Assembly: GCF_028890305.1 (NCBI RefSeq)
Contig: NZ_JARBXM010000001.1
Location: forward strand, 1,220,501-1,284,500
Length of the DNA stretch: 64,000 nt
From: Candidatus Methanosphaera massiliense
Lineage (GTDB): Archaea; Methanobacteriota; Methanobacteria; Methanobacteriales; Methanobacteriaceae
Direction of reading: 5' to 3'
The notes beneath the pieces are model-generated. The model ran no database searches and was not told where the DNA came from. It saw only the letters and a list, made by a program, of their open reading frames with translations. The position numbers and the translations under genes are program-made. This document shows, piece after piece, positions 56,133 to 64,000 of this stretch; position 1 is the stretch's first letter; every line of letters starts with the position of its first letter.

Positions 56133-56476
56133 ATTATCTTTTCACCTGTATCATAAAAAATATTATCTATAAAAGCAGATTTAAACTTAGTATCTTTTAA
56201 AGCATTATTTAATTGCTGAACACGTTCAATAGTATTTTCATAATCGATAATTCGACTAAAAAACGTATTTATAAATTTTTTCCATTCGAAATTATCTAAA
56301 TAGTTATTTCCAAATCCCAGAAGATTAAAAAAGTTATCTTCATATTTAATTTCATGATTATCCAATGTGAAACATAAGCAAGAAACAACTTCATCAACGT
56401 CTTTATTAATAAATAAATGTACATTGAAAAAAGGTTCAAAGTCTTTAATTAACTCTTTTTTTTCTTCATTATTCAT
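56114..56476 (-). CDS. PAS-like sensor fragment overlapping the histidine kinase gene
   Basis: The 120-aa frame reads like the first part of a PAS sensor domain (FTLDNHEIKYEDNFFNLLGF, then a helix rich in acidic and aromatic residues, then AFIDNIFYDTGEK). It stops 19 bases inside the start of the kinase frame. Joining the two frames near GAAAAGATAAT would give one continuous PAS-kinase. It is either a natural split gene with coupled translation or a frameshifted kinase. The start ATG has only a weak ribosome site. Confidence 0.65.
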   Translation of the reverse strand: MNNEEKKELIKDFEPFFNVHLFINKDVDEVVSCLCFTLDNHEIKYEDNFFNLLGFGNNYLDNFEWKKFINTFFSRIIDYENTIERVQQLNNALKDTKFKSAFIDNIFYDTGEKIICLQHT

Positions 56477-56901
56477 GCTATCCCAACATTATCTAGAAAA
56501 TTGATGAAATATTTTTTTTATAAATTCTTCATATTCTGTTAAAACGTTCTATGAGTTATATTATATACCTTTTTTGTATTTTCTTTTAAATGAATGATAG
56601 TATCCTATTTCAACTTATTTTTAAGATTAAATGATTATTGTTAAAGTTATGACTTTAATAATCTTTTTCAAAACCTTTTTTAATTAAATTATATTATCTA
56701 ATTAATATGATTAAACAGGGATAATGATTCAATTGAACTGATAAGTTATACGTTCAAGTTATAAAATTTTTTGATAAATCATTATTTCTAGTTAATCTTT
56801 AGTTTGAGTGAAAAATACTTAGATTTTTAAGAAAAATTAATAGTTAAGTTATAACATATATTTTATTATAATATTAAACAATTAGTAATCGAGGCAGAAA
56901 A
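56477..56901. other. divergent promoter region
   Basis: The gap separates the sensor gene (minus) from the bile salt hydrolase gene (plus). It is AT-rich, with TATA-like sequence near 56860 (ATATTTTATTATAATATT). No small gene was found. Confidence 0.45.
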
Positions 56902-57879
56902 ATGTGTACAGCAGCAAATTATATATCAAAAGACCATTATTTCGGACGTAATTTTGATTATGAATTGTCCTATAATGAAAAAATTACTATAACTCCTAGA
57001 AATTATCCTTTGGAATTTAGAGTTGAAGATACAATAGATAATCATTATGCTTTTATTGGTGTTACTGCTGGTATAGAAACTTATCCATTATATTATGATG
57101 CAACAAATGAAAAAGGATTAAGTGTTGCCGGTTTAAACTTCAGTGAGTTTGCAGATTATAAAGAGGTAGATAATGAAAAAACTAACGTAGCATCTTTTGA
57201 ATTTATTCCATGGATATTATCACAATGTAGTAATGTTAAAGAAGCAAGAAAACTACTGGATAATCTAAACATAGTCAACATTCAATTTTCAGACGAACTT
57301 CCTAATTCATCACTGCACTGGATTATCTCTGATAGGAATGAATCCATCACTGTAGAAACAGTTAAAGAAGGATTAAAAGTTTATGATAATCCAGTAGGCG
57401 TTTTAACAAATAATCCTCCATTTGATAAACAACTATTTAACTTAAACAATTATAGATATTTATCTAGTAAAACACCAGACAACACATTTAGTACAGAATT
57501 AGATTTAATGCCATACAGTAGAGGAATGGGTGGATTAGGATTACCGGGGGATTTATCTTCAATGTCCAGGTTTGTAAAAGCAAGTTTTACTAAAATGAAT
57601 TCATTATCCAGTGAAGATGAACTTGAAAGTGTAAGTCAATTCTTCCACATTTTAGGATCAGTAGAACAACAAAGAGGCCTTGCATTTATCAGTGAACCAG
57701 ATAAATATGAAATTACAATATATTCTTCATGCGTAAATACTGATAAAGGAATTTATTATTATAAAACATATGAAAATAGTCAAATTAATGCAGTTAACAT
57801 GAATAATGAAGATTTAAACTCTGATACATTAATATCATATCCATTAATTAATAAACAAAATGTAAATTATCAAAATTAG
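56902..57879 (+). CDS. bile salt hydrolase (choloylglycine hydrolase family)
   Basis: The 325-aa protein is an Ntn hydrolase with Cys2 as the N-terminal nucleophile after Met removal (MCTAANY). Arg16 and Asp19 (GRNFDYE), the Asn in LTNNPPFD and Arg in GLPGDLSSMSRFV fill the conserved catalytic positions. The enzyme deconjugates glycine- or taurine-bile salts. There is no signal peptide, so it acts inside the cell. GAGGCAG precedes the ATG. Functional bile salt hydrolases are known in gut methanogens; the gene resembles those of Gram-positive gut bacteria and was probably acquired from them. Penicillin acylase activity is a less likely alternative. Confidence 0.93.
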   Translation: MCTAANYISKDHYFGRNFDYELSYNEKITITPRNYPLEFRVEDTIDNHYAFIGVTAGIETYPLYYDATNEKGLSVAGLNFSEFADYKEVDNEKTNVASFEFIPWILSQCSNVKEARKLLDNLNIVNIQFSDELPNSSLHWIISDRNESITVETVKEGLKVYDNPVGVLTNNPPFDKQLFNLNNYRYLSSKTPDNTFSTELDLMPYSRGMGGLGLPGDLSSMSRFVKASFTKMNSLSSEDELESVSQFFHILGSVEQQRGLAFISEPDKYEITIYSSCVNTDKGIYYYKTYENSQINAVNMNNEDLNSDTLISYPLINKQNVNYQN

Positions 57880-58201
57880 GATATTAGATAAAATTCTTGA
57901 TTATTTTCTATCCAATTCCTTTTTTTCAAAGAAGATTACATCTATTATATATGATCAGTGATATTCTGCTATTTTCTTGTTAAAACTTGTAAAATAAAAT
58001 TTAACTTAAGTATATACTCTTTTATTAATATATATTATTAGATTCTTTTGTTTATCTTAAATAATTCCTGATTAATAATATAAAACAATAATATACTTAA
58101 TTTATTATAATAAAATAATTTAAACATTGATTAAAAAAAATGAGTAAAGGATAACTATTTTTTAGAAATATTAAATTTACTATTTCTTTCTATCCTATAA
58201 A
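57880..58201. other. gene-free AT-rich stretch
   Basis: Convergent genes end on both sides. I see T-runs and no coding frame or clear hairpin of note. Confidence 0.4.
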
Positions 58202-58744
58202 TTAAAAGTTACATGTTTGTGTTCCTGATTCAATATTTAGATAACAAGTTACACTATCTGATCCACTAGGACCTGAAATAGTAACTACACATGTATCTGG
58301 ATAATATTTAGATGCTACAGCAGCGGTTACATGGACATAACCATCAGAATCAACGGTTTTTGAAACATCATTACCATCATTTAAGGTATTACCGTCACGT
58401 GAATATAAAGTACTAATAGTAACAGATTCCCCGGCATGTTCCTTACCTACATATACATCTGCATGACTCTTACTACTTAAACTAGAACCTGTAGTAATTT
58501 GTACTTGTTGAATATTCATAGATGTAGCTGTTGTTGCTGTAGTATTTGCAGGATTACTTGCAGTACTATTAGCTGTACTGCCATTTGATGTAGAATTAAC
58601 AGTACTGTTATTTTGTTGAAGGTTTATTGCTTGTTCTGGATGAGTTAAATCAGAATTCGTGATAAACGTGTAAATACCGAATGCACCAATAGCTACAACA
58701 GCCACTATAATAATTGCAATTATAACGCCACTAGATTCTCTCAA
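58202..58744 (-). CDS. membrane-anchored surface protein (180 aa)
   Basis: The protein has one N-terminal membrane helix (GVIIAIIIVAVVAIGAFGIY) and a Ser/Thr/Asn-rich linker with repeated NSTxNST. A C-terminal Ig-like domain follows (about residues 85-180) with a pair of cysteines that could form a disulfide (TCVVTISG...VTCYLNIES). I place the start at TTG 58744, nine bases after GGAG; the TTG at 58759 overlaps the ribosome site. It is likely displayed outside the cell. Its ligand is unknown. Confidence 0.7.
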   Translation of the reverse strand: MRESSGVIIAIIIVAVVAIGAFGIYTFITNSDLTHPEQAINLQQNNSTVNSTSNGSTANSTASNPANTTATTATSMNIQQVQITTGSSLSSKSHADVYVGKEHAGESVTISTLYSRDGNTLNDGNDVSKTVDSDGYVHVTAAVASKYYPDTCVVTISGPSGSDSVTCYLNIESGTQTCNF

Positions 58745-58898
58745 AATAATACTCTCCAATTATATTAGTTTAATATAATTATTATTTTTCTTAAAACTAA
58801 GTAATAAAATTTCACATAGAACCAGGATATAAATATAATTTTTAAATATCTAATTGTATATAGAAGTAAACAAGAAGTAATAATAATTATTTAGAAGG

Positions 58899-59453
58899 GT
58901 GAATATTATTCCTGATAATCTAACTATAATAACAATGATAATATTATGGGTATTCTTATGTGTAATTTCACAATTATTCAACATAATAATATTATTATTA
59001 ATAGCAGTAGCTTTAATACTCTATTTCATAGCTTATATTATAATATATAGACCATTTAAGATACTAAGACAGAAACATAAGGACAGTGTTGAAATAGATA
59101 ATATTCATAATCAGAGATTATTGTCCCTTGATGATGAATCTGAGAATAATAAGGAGTATACTGAGCAAGCATATATCAGTAATGTAAATCCTAAATTCGT
59201 ATACTATCATAATAAAAGCAATGATTCAATAACCCTTCTAAACAGAGATAATGGTAATTTATGGTTAATACAACCATCTAACAGAAATAAGGAATATCCT
59301 AAATATAAACTAAAATATCAGAGAACAGATAAAGCTATTGACATGATTGAAGAGTTGTTAGCTAATGATGAGGATTACTTCGAAAAAGATGGGTTATTAC
59401 TAACTAGTAACTATTATCTTGAGAACAAAATATTACCTGGAAATTTCACATAA
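58899..59453 (+). CDS. hypothetical membrane protein (184 aa)
   Basis: The protein begins with two hydrophobic segments (IITMIILWVFLCVISQLFNI and IILLLIAVALILYFIAYIII). A soluble domain follows with a probable beta region (FVYYHNKSNDSITLLNRDNG) and a helical end. The call uses GTG 58899, which overlaps AAGGGTGA, so the true start may be slightly downstream at a rarer codon. I do not recognise the family. Confidence 0.6.
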   Translation: MNIIPDNLTIITMIILWVFLCVISQLFNIIILLLIAVALILYFIAYIIIYRPFKILRQKHKDSVEIDNIHNQRLLSLDDESENNKEYTEQAYISNVNPKFVYYHNKSNDSITLLNRDNGNLWLIQPSNRNKEYPKYKLKYQRTDKAIDMIEELLANDEDYFEKDGLLLTSNYYLENKILPGNFT

Positions 59454-59630
59454 AATTTCCATTTTTACTTTAACTCTTTTTTTCTTAAATAAATTATACA
59501 TTTAGATAAACTACGTATGATAATTAATTTTACTTGAAAAATGTATAATATAATACAATAACTAAATAACATTTATTAATTAAATAAATCATATAATAAT
59601 ATATATAATCAACAATAGGGGTGATATTTT

Positions 59631-60080
59631 ATGTATAAAAAAATATTATTACCAACAGATGGTTCTAAAAATTCATACAAAGCAATAAAACATGCATATG
59701 AAATAGCTAAAGATGAGGATGCAGAAATACTAGTATTAAATGTAGTGGATAGTAAACATCTAACTAGCCTTCCAGAAGATGCATTAACTGATGAAGCACT
59801 ATCTGTATTTGAAAAACAAAGTGAAGTAGTAACAGAAAGAGTAGTAAAGCAGATAGAAGAGATTGATTCAGACTTTGCTACTAAAGTATCAACACTATCA
59901 GTAGAAGGAAACCCAGTAGATGCAATACTAAAAGTCAGTGAGAAAAAAGACATAGACTTAATAGTAATTGCAAGCAGTGGTAAACACATGCTAGACAGAT
60001 TCCTTTTAGGAAGTGTAACAGAAAAAACAATCAGATACTCAAAAGTACCTGTACTAGTAATACCTACAACAGAAAAATAA
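59631..60080 (+). CDS. universal stress protein (UspA family)
   Basis: The 149-aa protein has the UspA fold: KKILLPTDGSKNSYKAIKHA at the N-terminus, a central helix and the C-terminal LIVIASSGKHMLDRFLLGSV followed by KVPVLVIP. The GxxxxxxxxxGS pattern corresponds to the ATP-binding loop, though the first part departs from the usual GxxG, so nucleotide binding is uncertain. A strong GGGGTGAT site precedes the ATG. The second IS copy starts 206 bp downstream. Confidence 0.92.
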   Translation: MYKKILLPTDGSKNSYKAIKHAYEIAKDEDAEILVLNVVDSKHLTSLPEDALTDEALSVFEKQSEVVTERVVKQIEEIDSDFATKVSTLSVEGNPVDAILKVSEKKDIDLIVIASSGKHMLDRFLLGSVTEKTIRYSKVPVLVIPTTEK

Positions 60081-60316
60081 ATATTTTAGGATATCTATCC
60101 TAAATATATTTCTTAAAACTCATTTTTTTAGATTATTATTGAACAATATCAATAATTTATAATAAATTTTTACATTAACTATTATTAAATAATATATGCT
60201 TTTTATAATGATTAATAATCATGTGATGTAACAAAACATTTATATATTAAAATTAATTAATATTCCTATAAGAAAAGATTATAGAATTATAGTTTTTTAC
60301 TAAAAGTTTATACCTA

Positions 60317-60826
60317 ATGGATTATAAATGTATATTCATGGAAAAATTTAATAATAAAATTGAAAAACATTTAGAACTTTCAGAAATTTCAGACATGCTG
60401 AAAGAGTACAAGGAATATTACACTGTTTATAGGCGTCTTTTGTTAATTAACATGGTTGCAAATGGTGAAAGTATTGCTAAAGCCTCAAAAAACATTAATA
60501 TTTCAAGAAAAACAGGCGAACGTTGGGTCAAACAATATAATGAAAATGGCGTTGATGGTTTATTTTCAAATTATTCCAATTGTGGAAGAAAATCATATTT
60601 AACTGATCAACAATTAAAAGAATTGAATGAAATCATAACTGGAAATGAAGAGAAATATAATTTAAAAGATGTACGAAACTTAATTAAAGAAAAATATGGT
60701 ATAACATATAGTGAGAAGCAAGTATGGGTTATTACAAGACAAAAATTAAATTTAAACTATGGAAAACCATTCATTAAATACAACACACGTCCTAAGAATC
60801 CTGAAGAAGATCTTAAAAAAAACTAA
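60317..60826 (+). CDS. IS630-like transposase, DNA-binding part (orfA), copy 2
   Basis: This frame is identical in sequence to the copy-1 orfA, with the same helix-turn-helix region and the same A8 run leading to a stop. The -1 slippery heptamer is at 60817-60823. That both copies keep the same frame break shows that it is a normal feature of the element and not a chance mutation. Confidence 0.85.
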   Translation: MDYKCIFMEKFNNKIEKHLELSEISDMLKEYKEYYTVYRRLLLINMVANGESIAKASKNINISRKTGERWVKQYNENGVDGLFSNYSNCGRKSYLTDQQLKELNEIITGNEEKYNLKDVRNLIKEKYGITYSEKQVWVITRQKLNLNYGKPFIKYNTRPKNPEEDLKKN

Positions 60827-61653
60827 AGACAACAGACATACAAACAGAATATTTTGCTTTTTTAGATGAAACATCTTGTCAAAATGTTCCAAATGTTACA
60901 AGAATATTATATGCTCCTGGAGAAAAAAATATACAAACAAAACATCCAGTAAAATTTGGAATAAATGTAACTGGATTTCAAGGAATCAATTGCAACTCAT
61001 ATATGGAGGTAAATACAAAAAACAATGCATTTCACTTTGTAATTACCTTATGCCATTACCGTATTGAAAACATGACTAATAGATTAGGTAAACAATTAAT
61101 CAAAGATGCAATAAACAATGAAAACTTATCTGATGAAAAAATAAAAAAATATCTATCCTCTAAATCACTAAATGAAATGGATTTGATAAATAAAATCAAT
61201 GATGAACTATATAATGACAATTCCAAACAAATTTCCATAGAAAAAATTCAAAAGATTTGCAGGAAAGAAGACAACAACAATTCAAGAAAAATAGGGTATG
61301 AAAAAAGATTAAGATTACTGAATAACCTATCAAATCCAAAAATAATGGAAATAAACTCAAAAGAAAAAAGAATAAATATTATTTTAGATAACGCAAGAAT
61401 ACATCATGCTAAAATTGTTGAAAAAGCCTGTGAAATATTGAACATAAATTTAATCTTTTTAAAACCATATTGCCCTGATTTAAATCCAATTGAAGATGTA
61501 TGGCGTAAAATTAAATCTAAAATATATAAATCAATGTATGAAAATTTAAACAAATTAATAGAAATATTTGAACGTGAATTCTATAAAATAGTTGATTTAA
61601 CATCATTTTACACAAATTGGGTTAATGAATATTTAGGTATAAACATTTGGTAA
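60817..61653 (+). CDS. IS630-like transposase, catalytic DDE part (orfB), copy 2
   Basis: Same as the copy-1 catalytic half: Asp in FLDETS, Asp in ILDNARIHH and Glu in NPIEDVW with 34-residue spacing. It is entered by -1 frameshifting from orfA. All catalytic residues are intact, so this copy should be active if frameshifting occurs. Confidence 0.85.
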   Translation, partial: KKLKTTDIQTEYFAFLDETSCQNVPNVTRILYAPGEKNIQTKHPVKFGINVTGFQGINCNSYMEVNTKNNAFHFVITLCHYRIENMTNRLGKQLIKDAINNENLSDEKIKKYLSSKSLNEMDLINKINDELYNDNSKQISIEKIQKICRKEDNNNSRKIGYEKRLRLLNNLSNPKIMEINSKEKRINIILDNARIHHAKIVEKACEILNINLIFLKPYCPDLNPIEDVWRKIKSKIYKSMYENLNKLIEIFEREFYKIVDLTSFYTNWVNEYLGINIW

Positions 61654-61811
61654 AATACTATAATTGATTTTTAAAAAAATGTTATATCTTCAATAAACTT
61701 ATTCTAAAAGAAATTAAAGTGAATAGCAAAAATAAAAGATAATCATTAAATATACTTCTTTTCTCTACTTATTAAAGATAAAAATTATTTAATTATGCAC
61801 ATGGTGAAATT

Positions 61812-62216
61812 ATGGCTTTATTTGATAAATTAGCAGGATATGCAAGTGTAGAAACAGGTACCGATTACGTATCAGAATTCTTTGTAGAAGGAGAAGAAAT
61901 CATACAACAATTTCAATTCCTACGAGACCAAATTATACTAACAAACTATGGAATATATGATGTAGATGTACAAGGATTAACAGGAAAAAAGGTAGAAGTA
62001 AAATTCTTCCCGAAAGATACAATAAAAACAATATCATTTGAAACAGCAGGTACACTAGATTTTGATGTAGACATAAAAATAGGTGTAACAAACAATACAA
62101 CAGTAACAGCAGAAGGAGCAGCATTCAGTGCACCTCTTTCATTTAAAGTACCCTCAGAACAAGCAAATGAAGCAAAACAAATTGTTAATCTAGTAAAAAT
62201 ACATTACTTATTATAA
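61812..62216 (+). CDS. bacterial PH-domain protein
   Basis: The 134-aa protein matches the small bacterial PH-domain family (bPH type): VSEFFVEGEEIIQQFQFLRD, IILTNYGIYDVDVQGLTGKK and a final helix (SEQANEAKQIVNLVKIHYLL). It has seven or so beta strands and a C-terminal helix. The family's role is unclear; some members form large rings. GGTGAAA precedes the ATG. It is transcribed alone. Confidence 0.85.
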   Translation: MALFDKLAGYASVETGTDYVSEFFVEGEEIIQQFQFLRDQIILTNYGIYDVDVQGLTGKKVEVKFFPKDTIKTISFETAGTLDFDVDIKIGVTNNTTVTAEGAAFSAPLSFKVPSEQANEAKQIVNLVKIHYLL

Positions 62217-62296
62217 AAATAGATTACATATTTTATTTCTTTTTTTATTTTTATATATACTACTAATTTTGGAATTTTTTTTTTAAAAATAGAATA

Positions 62297-62319
62297 ATAG
62301 ATGAAGTAATATCATCTAT
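62297..62319 (-). terminator. hairpin terminator of the 62322-62909 gene
   Basis: ATAGATGA (62297-62304) and TCATCTAT (62312-62319) form a perfect 8-bp stem next to the stop codon. Read on the minus strand it is followed by T-rich sequence. Confidence 0.6.
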
Positions 62320-62321
62320 AT

Positions 62322-62909
62322 TTAAAATGATCTATAATAACCTACACCATGAGAACCAAATATTAGTCCAGATTGATGTGATTTCTGATGACTATATTGA
62401 TAACCTTGTTGAATACTCATTGAATCTATCTCATCAGCAGTTTGTTGTTCAAGATACTCTTGTCTTTGTTGATTATAATCATCAAAGTATTGTCTTTGGT
62501 CAGCTGTTAAATCATTATCACTAATGTCAAGAGATTTTATTTCAGTACCATTCTTGTAATACATGAAAAGTACTCCAAATACATCAGAATCTGTGAGTTT
62601 ATATCTGGTTGTCTGAATAGTTTCATTGAATTTAAATGTACCTTTGGTAGCATATGCAATACCTCTTACACTACCAGGACTTAGTCTATAAGTAGCATTA
62701 TCCTCAGTATTTGTACAAAAAGCATGTTGAAGACCAAGATCACCCTTGTAATCAGTAGTATTACCATCAGAATACTCAAATACAAAGTCTACTGGGAAGA
62801 AATCATGTTTAACCATTCTGTCCTCAGAATCATCAGCTGAAACAATAGTAGTTAACAGGCAAGAAACCATCAAGAATATTAATATTAAAGATAATTTCTT
62901 AATATTCAT
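62322..62909 (-). CDS. secreted hypothetical protein (195 aa)
   Basis: The protein has a clear signal peptide (LSLILIFLMVSCLLTTIVSA with an Ala-Asp cleavage site), a beta-rich middle (GVLFMYYKNGTEIKSLDI) and a Gln/His-rich C-terminus (QGYQYSHQKSHQSG). It contains no adhesin repeats. The start has GGAGGATGA upstream. The His-rich tail could bind metal, but that is speculation. I do not recognise the family. Confidence 0.65.
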   Translation of the reverse strand: MNIKKLSLILIFLMVSCLLTTIVSADDSEDRMVKHDFFPVDFVFEYSDGNTTDYKGDLGLQHAFCTNTEDNATYRLSPGSVRGIAYATKGTFKFNETIQTTRYKLTDSDVFGVLFMYYKNGTEIKSLDISDNDLTADQRQYFDDYNQQRQEYLEQQTADEIDSMSIQQGYQYSHQKSHQSGLIFGSHGVGYYRSF

Positions 62910-62968
62910 TAGTATTCATCCTCCATATTAATTGAAATTTAGATAATAATTTGTCATTACAACTATAA

Positions 62969-63292
62969 AATTATATCCTAAATAATAGAATCAATCTAAT
63001 TAAAAATTTTTTATACTTACCACCAAACTTACTACCTCTTGCTGGTGAAGGAGCAATGCAGGCTGTTACTATAGTTACTAAGCAGCCGTTTCATAGAATT
63101 AAAATAATATTTGACACTACAATGGTAGTAGTATCATTATGTGTTTGTTTATTTATGATACATTCACCAGGTAGCGTTAATATTGGAACAATTATATCCG
63201 CATTTCTTGTAGGTACAGTCTTAAAATATATTGTGAAAATATTTGAGCACTATAAAGGATATAATCCAATGGTTATAAATCATAATAAATAA
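62969..63292 (+). pseudogene. truncated YczE/DUF6198-like membrane protein, C-terminal part
   Basis: The frame is open from 62969 and reads FLYLPPNLLPLAGEGAMQAV, then KQPFHRIKIIFDTTMVVVSL and TIISAFLVGTVLKYIVKIF. These match the second half of YczE/YitT-type membrane proteins, where PLAGEG and the HxxKIxFD segment are typical. The N-terminal half, normally about 100-130 residues with several helices, is missing, and a stop lies just upstream. The ATG at 63056 would begin inside the conserved segment and has a GGAG site only four bases away. The gene is therefore most likely a remnant; a short functional product is possible. Confidence 0.65.
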
Positions 63293-63329
63293 AAAAAATT
63301 AGTTGGATGAAGATGTAAAAAAAGTAATA

Positions 63330-63425
63330 TTAATTCTTATCCTTCTTTTGTTTTCGGCGTTCTTTTTTCTCTTTTTCTAGTTCCGAATCTTTAATCTTGT
63401 TAACTAGTTCATTTACCTTATTCAT
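63330..63425 (-). CDS. small charged protein (31 aa)
   Basis: A 31-codon frame reads MNKVNELVNKIKDSELEKEK and continues with a Lys/Arg-rich tail ending KKDKN. AGGTGT lies five to six bases before the ATG. The sequence is one long charged helix, possibly a coiled coil. It is probably downstream of the 63453-63833 gene on the same strand, 27 bp away, which supports a joint transcript. Function unknown; being so short it could also be chance. Confidence 0.5.
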   Translation of the reverse strand: MNKVNELVNKIKDSELEKEKKERRKQKKDKN

Positions 63426-63452
63426 ATAAGACACCTTATCAAATAGTAGATG

Positions 63453-63833
63453 TTATAATTTTAATCGTTTAAAATAGGTGAATGCTTGTCGTACTAGACT
63501 AATACCGTATTGTTTTTCGAAATCACTGTTAATATGATAGTTTATTATGTCAACACCATTTTTACCTTTATAGTAGTCAACTTGGCATGCCTGTGATAAA
63601 TCTATTATTCTGGCGTATGGCATTTCAATTCTAATAAGAACATAATCCTCTTCTGGTATAATGGTGGCGAAATTCATGTTACGTATATAATATGAGATAG
63701 ATGAATCATCTCGTTTTTCTGTTATTTCACCGCTAAGTTTTTTAATTCTATCAATTACATCATTTAACACATTTATTAATGGGTATTCCTTGTCATTGAT
63801 TATCTCTTCAATAGTTTTATCTTGAAATGTCAT
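63453..63833 (-). CDS. hypothetical protein (126 aa)
   Basis: I do not recognise this protein. It is 126 aa and soluble, with a helical first third and a beta-rich centre (FATIIPEEDYVLIRIEMPYA), ending in a basic helix. The start has AAAGGTGAT at ideal spacing. The layout is like small DNA- or ligand-binding domains, but no motif supports a choice. A 31-residue charged protein is encoded just downstream. Confidence 0.55.
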   Translation of the reverse strand: MTFQDKTIEEIINDKEYPLINVLNDVIDRIKKLSGEITEKRDDSSISYYIRNMNFATIIPEEDYVLIRIEMPYARIIDLSQACQVDYYKGKNGVDIINYHINSDFEKQYGISLVRQAFTYFKRLKL

Positions 63834-64000
63834 ATTATCACCTTTACTCTATTTATTATATTAGTCTCTTTTATTTTAAAAAATTATCACAATAAATGTT
63901 TATTATAATTATTAAATTGTTTTCAAATCCTTCTGAAATAATAAAAATAATAGTATAAAAAAGATAAATTAAATTATATAGAATTTTTGATTATTTAAAA

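Larger units (their letters stand above)
60287..61663 (+). mobile_element. IS630-like insertion sequence, copy 2
   Basis: This copy has the same length and orientation as 2072-3448, and all its predicted proteins are identical to those of copy 1. The inverted ends are at 60287-60312 and 61638-61663. The flanking bases differ from copy 1 immediately outside, so the two are independent insertions at TA sites. Identity implies recent transposition. It lies between the universal stress protein gene and the PH-domain gene. Confidence 0.93.

Overview
The window comes from a very AT-rich methanogenic archaeon of the Methanobacteriales, most likely a Methanosphaera from an animal gut. The case rests on several genes read directly from the sequence: a methanol methyltransferase pair (mtaB-mtaC) and a CoM methyltransferase of the MtaA type, four giant adhesin-like surface proteins built from parallel beta-helix and Ig-like repeats, an archaeal histone, a pseudomurein-binding-type repeat, a bile salt hydrolase, and Shine-Dalgarno sites of the GGAGGTGAT type with many TTG starts. 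An iron-dependent alcohol dehydrogenase followed by an aldehyde dehydrogenase at the left edge suggests that alcohol can supply reducing power, a trait described for some host-associated Methanosphaera (established knowledge; the strain is not identified here).

Layout. 1-2.0 kb: alcohol dehydrogenase (C-terminal part) and aldehyde dehydrogenase. 2.07-3.45 kb: first copy of an IS630-like element. 3.5-15.8 kb: a zinc-ribbon HEXXH metallopeptidase, two adhesin-like proteins, a flavin split-barrel protein, a CCG-domain/cysteine-cluster pair and small unknowns. 16.2-18.6 kb: mtaB-mtaC. 18.9-27.9 kb: two more adhesin-like proteins, one carrying a papain-type protease, around two unknown genes. 28.2-33.9 kb: mtaA-type gene, a zinc-ribbon protein, a second flavin protein and two split glutamate synthase subunits. 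33.9-34.8 kb: a long gene-free stretch holding an inverted-repeat structure. 34.8-44.5 kb: histone, a small AbrB-like protein, LOG-type enzyme, surface protein, barstar-like protein, iron-sulfur flavoprotein, queuosine-precursor-type transporter, a two-domain glycosyltransferase/TagF-like enzyme and dtd. 44.5-45.7 kb: a wrecked aldo/keto reductase gene. 45.9-51.0 kb: membrane protein, SAP/zinc-ribbon protein, second HEXXH paralogue and a thiamine pair (thiM plus thiamine-binding protein). 51.1-56.5 kb: a signalling and polysaccharide locus with a pseudo-receiver/GT2 fusion, two response regulators and a split sensor kinase. 56.9-64 kb: bile salt hydrolase, small surface proteins, a universal stress protein, the second identical IS copy, a bacterial-PH-domain protein and a truncated membrane protein gene.

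How the genes work together. MtaB and MtaC demethylate methanol onto a corrinoid and MtaA passes the methyl group to coenzyme M. The alcohol and aldehyde dehydrogenases could supply electrons for reducing the methyl-CoM formed. Much of the rest concerns the cell surface: adhesins, a TagF-like polymerase, a cellulose-synthase-like GT2, pseudomurein-associated proteins and bile salt hydrolase all point to life in a gut. The most unusual locus is 51.1-56.5 kb, where a glycosyltransferase carries a receiver domain that has lost its phosphorylation residues and sits beside two-component genes. No tRNA, rRNA or CRISPR array was recognised.
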